Source: Bacillota bacterium
GTDB lineage: Bacteria; Bacillota; Clostridia; Lachnospirales; Lachnospiraceae
Direction of reading: 5' to 3'
NCBI GenBank assembly: GCA_023436765.1
Contig: JAEZHX010000137.1
Location: forward strand, 1-38,395
DNA: 38,395 bases
Both the position numbers and the translations under genes were made by a program. This document shows positions 5,771 through 13,199 of the stretch, piece after piece (position 1 is the first letter of the stretch; the number at the start of each line of letters is the position of its first letter). The notes under the pieces were generated by a model. That model had not been told where the DNA came from, did no database searches, and worked only from the letters and a program-made list of their open reading frames with translations.

Positions 5771-6958
5771 ATGATTAGAAAAGTTTTGCTTGATATAACA
5801 AGTCAATATTTAAATGCTAAAAAGGCTGCTTTAAATGGACATCCTCTTTATAATTATTTGAAAACAGGATGTTCACAGCAATTTTATGGAACGGGGATTA
5901 TTGATATTTACCAATATGAGGTTAGAGGATCAGCTGGTATTACTGAGTGGGCATCAGTTCCTTGGATTGCAGTTTTTGATAAACAAATTAGTACTGTAGC
6001 TTCTAAGGGCTATGATATAGTTTATTTATTTACTGGAGATATGAAAGGAGTATATATATCATTAAATCAAGGATGGACATATTTTAAATCAAATTATGGA
6101 CAAAAAGTAGGAGCAATAAAAATAAAACAGGTAGTAAAGTATTGGCAAGCAACGTTAAAATCGGGATTAGGTGCTTTTACTTATGATCCTATCAATTTAA
6201 AAGCAAAGGGGTTTCGAACAAATTTACCTAAAGGATACGAGCTGGGACATATATGCGGAAAGTATTATGATGCTAATAACTTACCTTCAGAAAATGAATT
6301 GGTTCGAGATTTGCAAAATATGATATCTCTATTCAGAGAATTAAAAGGACACTTTAAAGGTGATTTTGAAAAAACAAATAATTATTTATTCCAAACCAAT
6401 ATTGTCGATGTGGAAGAAGATTTTGATAATCTATACAATAAGATTGATAAGATAATAATCTCTAATGGAAATTCCACACAATTAAATCTAAAAAGCGATC
6501 TTCCGATGATTAATAGTCAGTCGAGTAATACAAGTAATCAGTCGATTATAACTTCAAATAGTAAGCAAACAGATTATGAATTAAAGAATAAAAAGCAACA
6601 AAAACTTGGACTTGCTGGAGAGTATATGGTAATAAAACTGTTGAAGAGCAAGGGATTTACAGTAGAACATGTCTCGAAAACAAGGAATGATAGAGAAGGA
6701 TATGATATTAAAGCGATAGATATTGGAGGTAAAGAATTACATATAGAGGTAAAGACGACCACCGGAGGTATTAATGCACCTTTCTATTTAACTGATAATG
6801 AATTAGAACACTCCCGTAAATACGCTGATATATATTATTTATACAGAATATATAATTTTGATGGAGAAAAAGGTGACTTCTTTATAATAGAAGGAGATGT
6901 ATCTAATTATATGGTTTTAGAAACAAAAATATATATTACAAACGGTCGGAAATTATAA
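5771..6958 (+). CDS. McrB-N (DUF3578) / DUF3883 PD-(D/E)XK restriction-type protein
   Basis: This is a 395-aa two-domain protein. The N-terminal domain (about residues 1-190) matches the McrB N-terminal/DUF3578 type: ITEWASVPWIAVFDKQ, then GYDIVYLFTGDMKGVYISLNQG. A polar linker follows (about 215-275, Ser/Asn-rich). The C-terminal domain (about 280-385) is DUF3883/NO VEIN-like with a PD-(D/E)XK core: AGEYMVIKLLKSKG, GYDIKAI and LHIEVKTTTGG, supplying the Glu, Asp and Glu-x-Lys. The likely role is a modification-dependent (type IV-like) nuclease that restricts incoming DNA, with no NTPase motor. The ATG at 5771 follows GGGGGG and is preferred over an upstream in-frame codon at 5732. It is AT-rich and forms an operon with the membrane gene 27 bp downstream. 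Confidence 0.65.
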   Translation: MIRKVLLDITSQYLNAKKAALNGHPLYNYLKTGCSQQFYGTGIIDIYQYEVRGSAGITEWASVPWIAVFDKQISTVASKGYDIVYLFTGDMKGVYISLNQGWTYFKSNYGQKVGAIKIKQVVKYWQATLKSGLGAFTYDPINLKAKGFRTNLPKGYELGHICGKYYDANNLPSENELVRDLQNMISLFRELKGHFKGDFEKTNNYLFQTNIVDVEEDFDNLYNKIDKIIISNGNSTQLNLKSDLPMINSQSSNTSNQSIITSNSKQTDYELKNKKQQKLGLAGEYMVIKLLKSKGFTVEHVSKTRNDREGYDIKAIDIGGKELHIEVKTTTGGINAPFYLTDNELEHSRKYADIYYLYRIYNFDGEKGDFFIIEGDVSNYMVLETKIYITNGRKL

Positions 6959-6985
6959 TAACAGGTATATTTAAGGAGAAACAAT

Positions 6986-7789
6986 ATGAATGGAGAAGAA
7001 TTATTTTCAGCTCTTGATCCCATTCCATTATTGCAAGCAATAATTATCAGTGTAATAACCGGTTTGGGTAAATTTATACTAAGCATATTAAGCAAAAAAA
7101 ACGCTAAGAAAAGTATTGCAATTTGGAAGCATTCAAAACTATTAGATAAATATAGCACAATGGTTAAGAATATTTTTTACAATATACTTCTCTCCTTTTT
7201 TATTTATTTTTTAGTAGGTGTAACTGTTATTTATATAAAAGTTTTCATATATAATTGGGAAATTGATGATGTAGATAATAAAATAATATTTTTCTATTCT
7301 GTAAATTTCGGTACGTTATTATTAAGTATATTAAGGAATAAATCTAGAAAAGCATTTAAAGATTTAATTACACATGTTACTTATCATAAATTGCGATGTA
7401 TATTGTATCTTGTTTTACCTAATTTAACGCTTATATTTCTTGTATCAATAAGTGTATATTATACTAATGCTGTATTTATTGTATCATTCTATGTAATCTT
7501 TTTTGGAAGTTTATTTACTGGAATTAGTTACTTTGGGGCTTTTCAATCTTATTATAAATATGATCAAATAAAGATATACTTTAAGAACGCTACGCCAGAA
7601 TTAATTTGTAAAAGAGTACATTTTATAGAAGAAGAGTATTTTATCAGTATAAGTAACTATGACAGTGATAATATTTATCAAGGGACAAGAAAATATAATA
7701 AGTCAGATATAGCAATTATCGAATACCTAAAAAGAGATATTGAAAATTTATATCAAGAAGTACTGTTAAAACGGGGATTTAATGAGTAG
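6986..7789 (+). CDS. multi-pass membrane protein, partner of the nuclease gene
   Basis: The 267-aa protein has about five hydrophobic segments (near residues 12-34, 64-88, 100-115, 138-160 and 163-187), then a cytosol-like C-terminal domain of about 75 residues with FIEEEYFISISNYDSDN. I do not recognise the family. It starts at ATG with AAGGAG 9 nt before it and follows the McrB-N/DUF3883 gene by 27 bp with no terminator between them, so the two are probably one transcript. A membrane effector paired with a cytosolic sensor is a common design in phage defence, but that role is inferred from context only. Confidence 0.5.
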   Translation: MNGEELFSALDPIPLLQAIIISVITGLGKFILSILSKKNAKKSIAIWKHSKLLDKYSTMVKNIFYNILLSFFIYFLVGVTVIYIKVFIYNWEIDDVDNKIIFFYSVNFGTLLLSILRNKSRKAFKDLITHVTYHKLRCILYLVLPNLTLIFLVSISVYYTNAVFIVSFYVIFFGSLFTGISYFGAFQSYYKYDQIKIYFKNATPELICKRVHFIEEEYFISISNYDSDNIYQGTRKYNKSDIAIIEYLKRDIENLYQEVLLKRGFNE

Positions 7790-7819
7790 TAAAACTTGCA
7801 CGAAAAGCACAAAAAAGTG

Positions 7820-7828
7820 TGTTATATT
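7820..7828 (+). promoter_or_regulatory. extended -10 promoter for the structured RNA
   Basis: TGTTATATT fits the extended -10 form TGnTATAAT with one mismatch. A TTGCAC lies too far upstream (21 bp) to be a normal -35. A start near 7835 would give an RNA of about 230 nt ending at the terminator at 8034-8067. Confidence 0.5.
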
Positions 7829-7834
7829 AATATT

Positions 7835-8067
7835 ATGGAAAGTTGCCATTGAGGTGACCTCCTCTGGTTATCGGGTGTCACAGCTCGGTGGCCGATTTCC
7901 CCGTAAGATTGATAGGAACTGTACTTACTAGGATGTTGATACGGTAAGCTGCAGCAATAATCAGTATGGCAGGTTGAAACCTACCGCTTCCTTCCCTACT
8001 CCCACTGAGGGCTCAAAGCACCCCCATACATGAAAAGCATTCTGCATATTTGGTAGGATGCTTTTTT
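7835..8067 (+). ncRNA. candidate structured non-coding RNA of about 230 nt
   Basis: There is no convincing ORF between 7790 and 8238, yet the segment is much richer in G and C than the AT-rich genes on either side. It contains nested complementarity: GGAAA/TTTCC (about 7837-7841 with 7906-7910) enclosing GTGAC/GTCAC and a TCGG-TGG-CCGA hairpin; CTTACT/GGTAAG; an AGGT-TGAA-ACCT hairpin extended by GG/CC; a CCC-ACTGA-GGG hairpin; and a possible long-range GGGTG/CACCC pair. An extended -10 promoter precedes it and a strong terminator ends it. I do not recognise it as tRNA, tmRNA, 6S, RNase P, SRP or a known riboswitch. It sits upstream of, but is transcribed separately from, the 319-aa/membrane pair. 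Confidence 0.55.
8034..8067 (+). terminator. terminator of the structured RNA
   Basis: The 12-bp stem AAAGCATTCTGC / GTAGGATGCTTT (two G-U pairs, 7-nt loop) runs into TTTTTT. It separates the RNA from the next promoter. Confidence 0.85.
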
Positions 8068-8178
8068 GATGAAAAACTATTTTATTTTAGTTACATTATA
8101 CTATAGATAAAGCGAACGCGTGTTTGGTATAATTGAATCGAAGAAGTTGAGGATTTTGTCATATATTTCCCTTTCGTG

Positions 8179-8207
8179 TTGAAAAATAATTCCAAAAGGT
8201 GTATAAT
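8179..8207 (+). promoter_or_regulatory. consensus sigma-A promoter of the 319-aa/membrane pair
   Basis: TTGAAA (8179-8184) and TATAAT (8202-8207) are separated by exactly 17 bp. The predicted start near 8214 lies just upstream of GGAGG and the ATG at 8239. Another extended -10 (TGGTATAAT, 8125-8133) lies about 75 bp upstream and may be a second promoter. Confidence 0.8.
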
Positions 8208-8238
8208 GTTGGAAAACAAGCACGGAGGTAAAATAATA

Positions 8239-9198
8239 ATGAAAAAAATCGGATTGACTGTTTATGGAATCAGTGTTTTAACTAATGAGAATCAGCGAAA
8301 AGAACTTCATAATGTTTATGGTAAAAGCATAATCGATATAATCAAAGACTATGCTAATGCTAAAATTAACAATTACTTGCGTGACGATCAGAACGAAAAA
8401 CTTTTTACATTTGATTCAATCAACACTGAAATAGTCAAAAACAAAAATGGGCAAGATAGTTATGAATTATTATATGGCAGAGTAAAAACTGGTGAATATG
8501 GTATAGAATCCGAATTGGTGGATATAAACACTGGTGATACATATAACCGTACTGCTGATCAAGCGGATATAATGCCGTTTGGGTTTTGCCTAGCTGTACC
8601 ATATGGTGATATCGATAATGCAGTTATTGTATTACAGACTATTGGTATTTATGGAATGAAAACTATTTTACAGGAACAGTTAAAAGATTGTATTAAGGAG
8701 ATAGACAACGACCTAAGGATTAATATAGGTGTAATCGTACCACGGACGTATATTGACCGCTTTTTTCAGCAAGGAGTTTTACAAGCGATCCGAATGATTA
8801 GATATGAGATTCCAGAAGATGATTCCAATAGGATTGGAATAAACTACGGAGTAAAGCAAACATACGAAGAAAGAATAATTAGAAAGCCTTTAGGCTTTAT
8901 GGAGAGAAATAATAGAAAGCTTGATGAATGGAAAAGAGGGCAAAGGAGATATACAGACGTTGTTGAAATAAAAGATTTCAAATATGATGATTTAAAACTG
9001 GATTTTAAACTGGGAAGAACAAACAAAACAATAAGTTTAAAAAATGTCGACAATGTAGCAGTTACTGAAGATGTCACAGATTTGGTTGATCAAGTTGGTG
9101 GACACCCAACATTCAATAGTTTAAAAATTGTTATGAAAAATACAGCTAGAGAGTATCTTATAGGAAAAGGGTTAATACCAAACGAAGAAATGGGATGA
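8239..9198 (+). CDS. unrecognised 319-aa protein of a candidate defence pair
   Basis: This is a soluble protein with no family I can name. Notable segments are LTVYGISVLTNENQRKELH at the N-terminus, LLYGRVKTGEYGIESELV, QADIMPFGFCLAVPYGD and VIVLQTIGIYGMKTILQ in the middle, and a C-terminal half rich in Lys and Asp ending near residue 319. The strongly patterned Gly, Pro and aromatic residues look like those of a conserved globular family. The frame is open from 8176, but the promoter TATAAT (8202-8207) lies inside that extension and GGAGG (8224-8228) precedes ATG 8239, which fixes the start. It is co-transcribed with the membrane gene 4 bp downstream and preceded by the structured RNA. A cytosolic sensor or toxin role is inference. 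Confidence 0.55.
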   Translation: MKKIGLTVYGISVLTNENQRKELHNVYGKSIIDIIKDYANAKINNYLRDDQNEKLFTFDSINTEIVKNKNGQDSYELLYGRVKTGEYGIESELVDINTGDTYNRTADQADIMPFGFCLAVPYGDIDNAVIVLQTIGIYGMKTILQEQLKDCIKEIDNDLRINIGVIVPRTYIDRFFQQGVLQAIRMIRYEIPEDDSNRIGINYGVKQTYEERIIRKPLGFMERNNRKLDEWKRGQRRYTDVVEIKDFKYDDLKLDFKLGRTNKTISLKNVDNVAVTEDVTDLVDQVGGHPTFNSLKIVMKNTAREYLIGKGLIPNEEMG

Positions 9199-9202
9199 TT
9201 AT

Positions 9203-9802
9203 ATGGATATAAATAAAGTAATAGCTTTTATTGTAAAACCTAATATATTGGTTTGGATTGTTATTATATTTATCATTCTCTTAAGTAAGTTTATCTTTGG
9301 AATAGATTATATATCAACCAAGGATATAATAATAAATCATTTTAAGTGTTTCAAGAGTAAAAAGGGGAGTTGGTTAATAGTACCTCTAATTACGTATGCA
9401 GGAATTCCATTATTATTAGCATATGCTGTTGTTCAGATGAGAATAATTGACGATAGTACAATAAATATTATCACAATAATTATTTCTATTATAACCGCAA
9501 TGTTGTTTTCTATGTTAACTGTCATAATAGATATGAAATCAAAGATAAAGGGTAATCCGCAATATTATAGTACTGAAGCTAATATTTCAAATAAAGCTCT
9601 AATTGAGACATATTATACTGTTATGTTTGAAATACTAGTAAGTGTAGCACTATTAGTATTTTGTTTATTTAATGTTTTTACAAAAGCATTTAATAGTATC
9701 CAAAGCTTTATTATTTATTTTCTCACATTTACTCTAATTATTAATTTGCTAATGATAATAAAACGAATTTTTAGAATTATAGATTTGGATATGAAAAAAT
9801 AG
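9203..9802 (+). CDS. five-helix membrane protein, partner of the 319-aa protein
   Basis: The 199-aa protein consists mostly of hydrophobic helices: about residues 12-33, 55-77, 82-107, 137-158 and 165-188, with short polar loops and a basic end. No family is assigned. It begins 4 bp after the upstream stop with only a weak GGGATGA, so it is probably translated by coupling to the 319-aa gene. A terminator follows 5 bp after its stop, closing a two-gene operon. The soluble protein plus small multi-pass protein layout resembles two-gene membrane-associated defence systems such as Kiwa, but I see no family match to either Kiwa protein. Confidence 0.55.
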   Translation: MDINKVIAFIVKPNILVWIVIIFIILLSKFIFGIDYISTKDIIINHFKCFKSKKGSWLIVPLITYAGIPLLLAYAVVQMRIIDDSTINIITIIISIITAMLFSMLTVIIDMKSKIKGNPQYYSTEANISNKALIETYYTVMFEILVSVALLVFCLFNVFTKAFNSIQSFIIYFLTFTLIINLLMIIKRIFRIIDLDMKK

Positions 9803-9806
9803 AGTT

Positions 9807-9830
9807 AAGCATCCTTTAGGGTGCTTTTCT
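9807..9830 (+). terminator. terminator of the two-gene operon
   Basis: The stem AAGCATCC / GGGTGCTT with a TTTA loop is followed by TTCT. The next promoter starts two bases later. Confidence 0.75.
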
Positions 9831-9831
9831 A

Positions 9832-9860
9832 TTGCATATAATGTAAATTGGTGGTATTAT
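9832..9860 (+). promoter_or_regulatory. promoter of the 94-aa orphan gene
   Basis: TTGCAT (9832-9837) and TATTAT (9855-9860) are spaced 17 bp apart, about 28 bp upstream of the ATG at 9889. Confidence 0.6.
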
Positions 9861-9888
9861 TTGTATAAAAGCGCGGGGGGATACAGAT

Positions 9889-10173
9889 ATGCCAAGAGTT
9901 GCATTCATTGAAAAGACAATTTTTACTATTGAAGGATTTGAAGTCGATATCACTTATAATGGTCAAAATGTCAGAAGCGACGCATCATTGCCTAGTAATT
10001 ATATAGCAGGAAGAATGACTAAGAATTCTGCTACAGTAGCTGAGTGGAAAGAAAAATTCAAAAAACAATTTCCCGGATATGATGCAGTAGTTAAGAAAAA
10101 CGATGGTAGCAAAGCAAGAGGTCAATCTAGCCTCAGTACAGTTAGGGATACTTATCTTGATGATATTGATTAG
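9889..10173 (+). CDS. 94-aa hypothetical protein in its own transcription unit
   Basis: This small, slightly basic soluble protein is not recognised. A beta-rich N-terminus (FIEKTIFTIEGFEVDITYNG) leads to a helical basic part (VAEWKEKFKKQFPGYDAVV) and a polar tail. GGGGGG lies 8 nt before the ATG. It has its own promoter and terminator, so it forms a third independent cassette of the island. Single-gene cassettes in this position of clostridial phages are often anti-phage or superinfection factors; nothing in the sequence proves that here. Confidence 0.5.
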   Translation: MPRVAFIEKTIFTIEGFEVDITYNGQNVRSDASLPSNYIAGRMTKNSATVAEWKEKFKKQFPGYDAVVKKNDGSKARGQSSLSTVRDTYLDDID

Positions 10174-10185
10174 TATTTGCTTTAT

Positions 10186-10213
10186 AAGAGTCTCATCACT
10201 GAGGCTCTTTTCT
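10186..10213 (+). terminator. terminator of the 94-aa gene
   Basis: The stem AAGAGTCTC / GAGGCTCTT with an ATCACT loop is followed by TTCTTAT. Confidence 0.8.
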
Positions 10214-10248
10214 TATACCCAAAACAACACGATTGGTAGGTGTTACAT

Positions 10249-10662
10249 ATGCCAATATATAAACGATGTAGCCGATGTGGAAATAGATTGCCCAGCGGAT
10301 CCAGATGTGAATGCCTGAAGCTTAGACATAAAGAGTATGACAGGTACTCAAGGGATAAGAAGGCAGATAACTTCTATCACTCAATTGAGTGGGAGCTGAC
10401 AAGGGAAGTAGCATTACTCCTGGACAAAGGCATTGATGCTTATCTTTATATGACATCCGGACAAGTAGTATTAGCCGATATGGTTCATCATATAGAACCA
10501 CTAAAAGATAACTGGGTCAGGCGCTGCGATATAGACAATCTAATCAGCCTATCAAATGATACGCACAGCATAATAGAAGCCATGTATAAGAAGGATAAGG
10601 AAGGAACAATGAAATTACTGCATGAAATGCTGAAGGAATACCGAAGTATGATGAATGTTTAG
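10249..10662 (+). CDS. phage HNH endonuclease (packaging-associated)
   Basis: The 137-aa protein has an N-terminal zinc-type Cys set (CSRCGNR and CECLK), a helical middle (SIEWELTREVALLLDKG) and the HNH core VLADMVHHIEPLKDNW, DNLISLSNDTHSIIE, with the paired His, the Asn and the final His. HNH proteins encoded just upstream of the terminase genes in HK97-like cos phages act with terminase in genome cutting. The frame is open from GTG 10240, but ATG 10249 behind GGTAGGTG is preferred. It is followed by a G-rich gap (possible cos) and then the small terminase. Confidence 0.85.
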   Translation: MPIYKRCSRCGNRLPSGSRCECLKLRHKEYDRYSRDKKADNFYHSIEWELTREVALLLDKGIDAYLYMTSGQVVLADMVHHIEPLKDNWVRRCDIDNLISLSNDTHSIIEAMYKKDKEGTMKLLHEMLKEYRSMMNV

Positions 10663-10770
10663 GGTTAGGGGGCGGTCAAAAAAGTTTCATATGGCAGCAG
10701 GACACCGCATGGCTAATCTTTGTGACACAAAATTCTAAATTGAAATAAAAAGTTGGCAAAGGAGGGAGTC
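10663..10770 (+). other. intergenic HNH-terS segment, possible cos region
   Basis: The gap between the HNH stop and the small terminase has no ORF. Right after the stop it carries a G-tract (TTAGGGGGCGGTCAAAAAAG, about 10663-10685), then CACCGCATGG. In many HNH-encoding cos phages of Firmicutes a G-rich tract of this kind follows the HNH gene. The position and composition are seen; the cos function is inferred from other phages. Confidence 0.3.
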
Positions 10771-10773
10771 ATG

Positions 10774-11403
10774 ATGGCAAAACAGCGGAAACCGCTGGGC
10801 ATGCAAAAGGGCAATTTAACTGTGCTTCAGCAGGAAAGAAAGCGTATCGAAGAGGAGTATGTTAGGACCGGAAAAGATCAGTTAAAGACTCCTCCGAAAT
10901 GGCTAATTGATGAGATTTCTAAAAAAGAATTTCGCAGAATCGTAAAAGAATTGAAAGAAATTCATTTGATTGGCAACCTGGATTTGAACAATTTGGGTGC
11001 CTATTGTAATGCATTCTCTAACTACATTCATGTAACGGAAGAGCTCGATAGGCAGGTTAAAGAAATAGCAATAAAGCAACTGGAATATATCAAGAAAAAA
11101 GCTGAACTTACTGAAGAGGTTGAGAAGGCTGCAAGTACTGAAGAGAAAGATATAGCTCAGCATATTCTGGAAGAGTATGAACTAATCCAACCGGACTGGT
11201 CTTCATATTGCTTAACAAGATATACTCGAACCGGTGAAATCATAGTTAGAAATCCATTGATTGATATTCAAGCAAATTACGCTGATGAGATGAGAAAGTT
11301 CGCGGCTTTGTGTGGTCTTACGATAGACTCCAGACTTAAGGCTGCCACGACAAAAATAAATAAGACACAGGAAGAAATTCATAAGAAGTTTGGTGGTATC
11401 TGA
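10774..11403 (+). CDS. terS: terminase small subunit (P27 family)
   Basis: This 209-aa helical protein matches P27-type small terminases. It has a basic N-terminus (MAKQRKPLGMQKGN), KTPPKWLIDEISKKEFRRIVKEL, then LDLNNLGAYCNAFSNYIHVTEEL and a C-terminal helical region. It recognises the packaging site on concatemeric DNA and hands it to the large subunit. AAAGGAGGG (10758-10766) precedes two adjacent ATGs (10771 and 10774); the second is at the more usual spacing. Its stop overlaps the ATG of the large subunit (TGATG), so the two are coupled. Confidence 0.85.
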   Translation: MAKQRKPLGMQKGNLTVLQQERKRIEEEYVRTGKDQLKTPPKWLIDEISKKEFRRIVKELKEIHLIGNLDLNNLGAYCNAFSNYIHVTEELDRQVKEIAIKQLEYIKKKAELTEEVEKAASTEEKDIAQHILEEYELIQPDWSSYCLTRYTRTGEIIVRNPLIDIQANYADEMRKFAALCGLTIDSRLKAATTKINKTQEEIHKKFGGI

Positions 11404-13184
11404 TGACTATTCTTGAGCAGTTGATAGAATATGCAAATAACTGCCTGAACGATCTCAAGGTCAGCGAGTATGAGGATTACATAAGCTGTATCAAACATAA
11501 ACAGGCCTGTCAAAGGTTTTTGAATGATATTAAGCGCTCGGAATGTAGAAATACATTAACTGAGCCTTTTCCTTATATCTGGTGCGAGGAAGAAGCACAA
11601 AAGATTGTAGACTGGTTCGCAATGCTCAGGCATTCAAAGGGTATTTTGGCCGGACAGCCTATCATTCTAACACCTTCACAGAGATTTGATCTTTGCCAGC
11701 TCTATGGCTGGAGGAATGAGTATACCGGCTACAAGCGGTTTAAGAAGTCTTTCAAAGAAGAGGCGCGGAAAAATGCCAAGAGCCAGGAAGAGGCAGGTAT
11801 TGCCCTATATGAAATATCTGTCCAAGCTACAAAGAACGGTGAGCTTTACGAATATTACACTGCTGGTGTAAAGAGGGACCAGTCAAAGATAGTATTTAAC
11901 GAAGCTAAGTTAATGTTGAAGGGCTCACCCCTCCGGGAGAAATTTAAAATTACCCGGGACCTGATAGTCCATATTAAGACGGACAGTTTTATCAAAGCTC
12001 TATGTAAAGAGGACGGACAGAAGGGTGATGGAACTAACCCGGCCGGACTTATACTTGACGAATACCATCAGCATAAGACGTCTGAATTTTATGATCTTGG
12101 TCTAGGATCGAATACTAAAGAGTCTCTACTGATGATCATCACCACAGCGGGGCTGGATCTTACTTATCCTTGCTATATCCAGGAATATCAATACTGTTCC
12201 AAGATCCTGGATCCGAACGTGGATGTATGTAATGAAGAATACTTCGTCGATATCTATGAACTGGATGAAGAGGATTATAGGGAAATAGATAGCATAGCAA
12301 ATGAAAGGTTATGGTTTAAAGCTAATCCAATCCGAATGACCTATAAGGAAGGTCAGGAGAAGATCCGCGGCGAGTATGTAATAGCTAAAGAGATACCTGA
12401 GAAAATGACCTCATTCCTTACCAAGTGCCTTAATATATGGGTACAGGCTAAAGAAAACGGCTATATGCATATGGGCAAATGGAAGCGCTGCGAGGTCAGG
12501 GAGCTGCCGATCAGTACCAAGGGAATGAGTGTATATGTCGGCTTCGATATGTCAGCCAAGATAGACTTAACATCCGTAGCCTTCGTTATTCCATGGGAGA
12601 CAGATGAACTTGATGCTACAGGAAAGAAGATAGTGAAATATATTGTTTTCTCACATTCCTTCATACCGAACCGCGAGAAGCTCCAGGAACGTAAGTTGAA
12701 GGATAAGGTTGACTATGATGCCTGGGAGAGGTTGGGTTTCCTGACCATTACTAATACAGAGATAGTTGATCAGAATATTGTAATGGATTATGTAATAAAG
12801 ACCTGTAAGGAAAATGAATGGCATATCGAAACCCTTTGCTTTGATCCGGCGAATGCAGGAAAGCTTATGATGGATCTATCTCGTGAAGGTTATACGGTGG
12901 AGGAGGTTTTCCAGTCGCATAAATCACTTAATGAAAGCTGTTCCGGCTTCCGGGAACAGACGTATTCTGGCAATATTATTTATTTGCCGAATCCGTTACT
13001 GAATTATGCAATGAGTAATGCGGTTATAAAGGTGTATCAGGGCCTTATCAAGGTGGATAAGGATGCAAGCACCAAAAGGATTGATCCTGTTATTGCTGTA
13101 CATTGTGCGTTCAAATTGGCCTTATATCATATATTCACGAAGAGTATTGATGATATAGTGGATAAATTCTTAAACACATACTAG
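11403..13184 (+). CDS. terL: terminase large subunit
   Basis: This 593-aa protein is the packaging motor and headful or cos nuclease. The ATPase half shows the Walker A-like EARKNAKSQ (about residue 125), where Ala replaces a Gly as in several members of the family, and the Walker B GLILDEYHQHKTSEF (about 215-230). The nuclease half carries VGFDMSAKIDLTSVAFV (about 380), LCFDPANAG (about 480) and the terminal KRIDPVIAVHCAFKLAL. Length and layout are normal for the Terminase_1 family of HK97-like phages. It is coupled to the small subunit by a 1-bp overlap. Confidence 0.95.
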   Translation: MTILEQLIEYANNCLNDLKVSEYEDYISCIKHKQACQRFLNDIKRSECRNTLTEPFPYIWCEEEAQKIVDWFAMLRHSKGILAGQPIILTPSQRFDLCQLYGWRNEYTGYKRFKKSFKEEARKNAKSQEEAGIALYEISVQATKNGELYEYYTAGVKRDQSKIVFNEAKLMLKGSPLREKFKITRDLIVHIKTDSFIKALCKEDGQKGDGTNPAGLILDEYHQHKTSEFYDLGLGSNTKESLLMIITTAGLDLTYPCYIQEYQYCSKILDPNVDVCNEEYFVDIYELDEEDYREIDSIANERLWFKANPIRMTYKEGQEKIRGEYVIAKEIPEKMTSFLTKCLNIWVQAKENGYMHMGKWKRCEVRELPISTKGMSVYVGFDMSAKIDLTSVAFVIPWETDELDATGKKIVKYIVFSHSFIPNREKLQERKLKDKVDYDAWERLGFLTITNTEIVDQNIVMDYVIKTCKENEWHIETLCFDPANAGKLMMDLSREGYTVEEVFQSHKSLNESCSGFREQTYSGNIIYLPNPLLNYAMSNAVIKVYQGLIKVDKDASTKRIDPVIAVHCAFKLALYHIFTKSIDDIVDKFLNTY

Positions 13185-13199
13185 AAAGAAGGTGATAAG

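Noticed and set aside
7835..8067. Type I toxin-antitoxin RNA (small hydrophobic peptide) in the structured RNA
   Set aside because: No short hydrophobic ORF with a ribosome binding site is seen on either strand of the segment; the ATG frame on the minus strand stops after 11 codons.
8239..9802. Assignment of the protein pair to the Kiwa system
   Set aside because: The soluble plus membrane layout is similar, but gene order differs and no KwaA/KwaB motif could be identified by eye.
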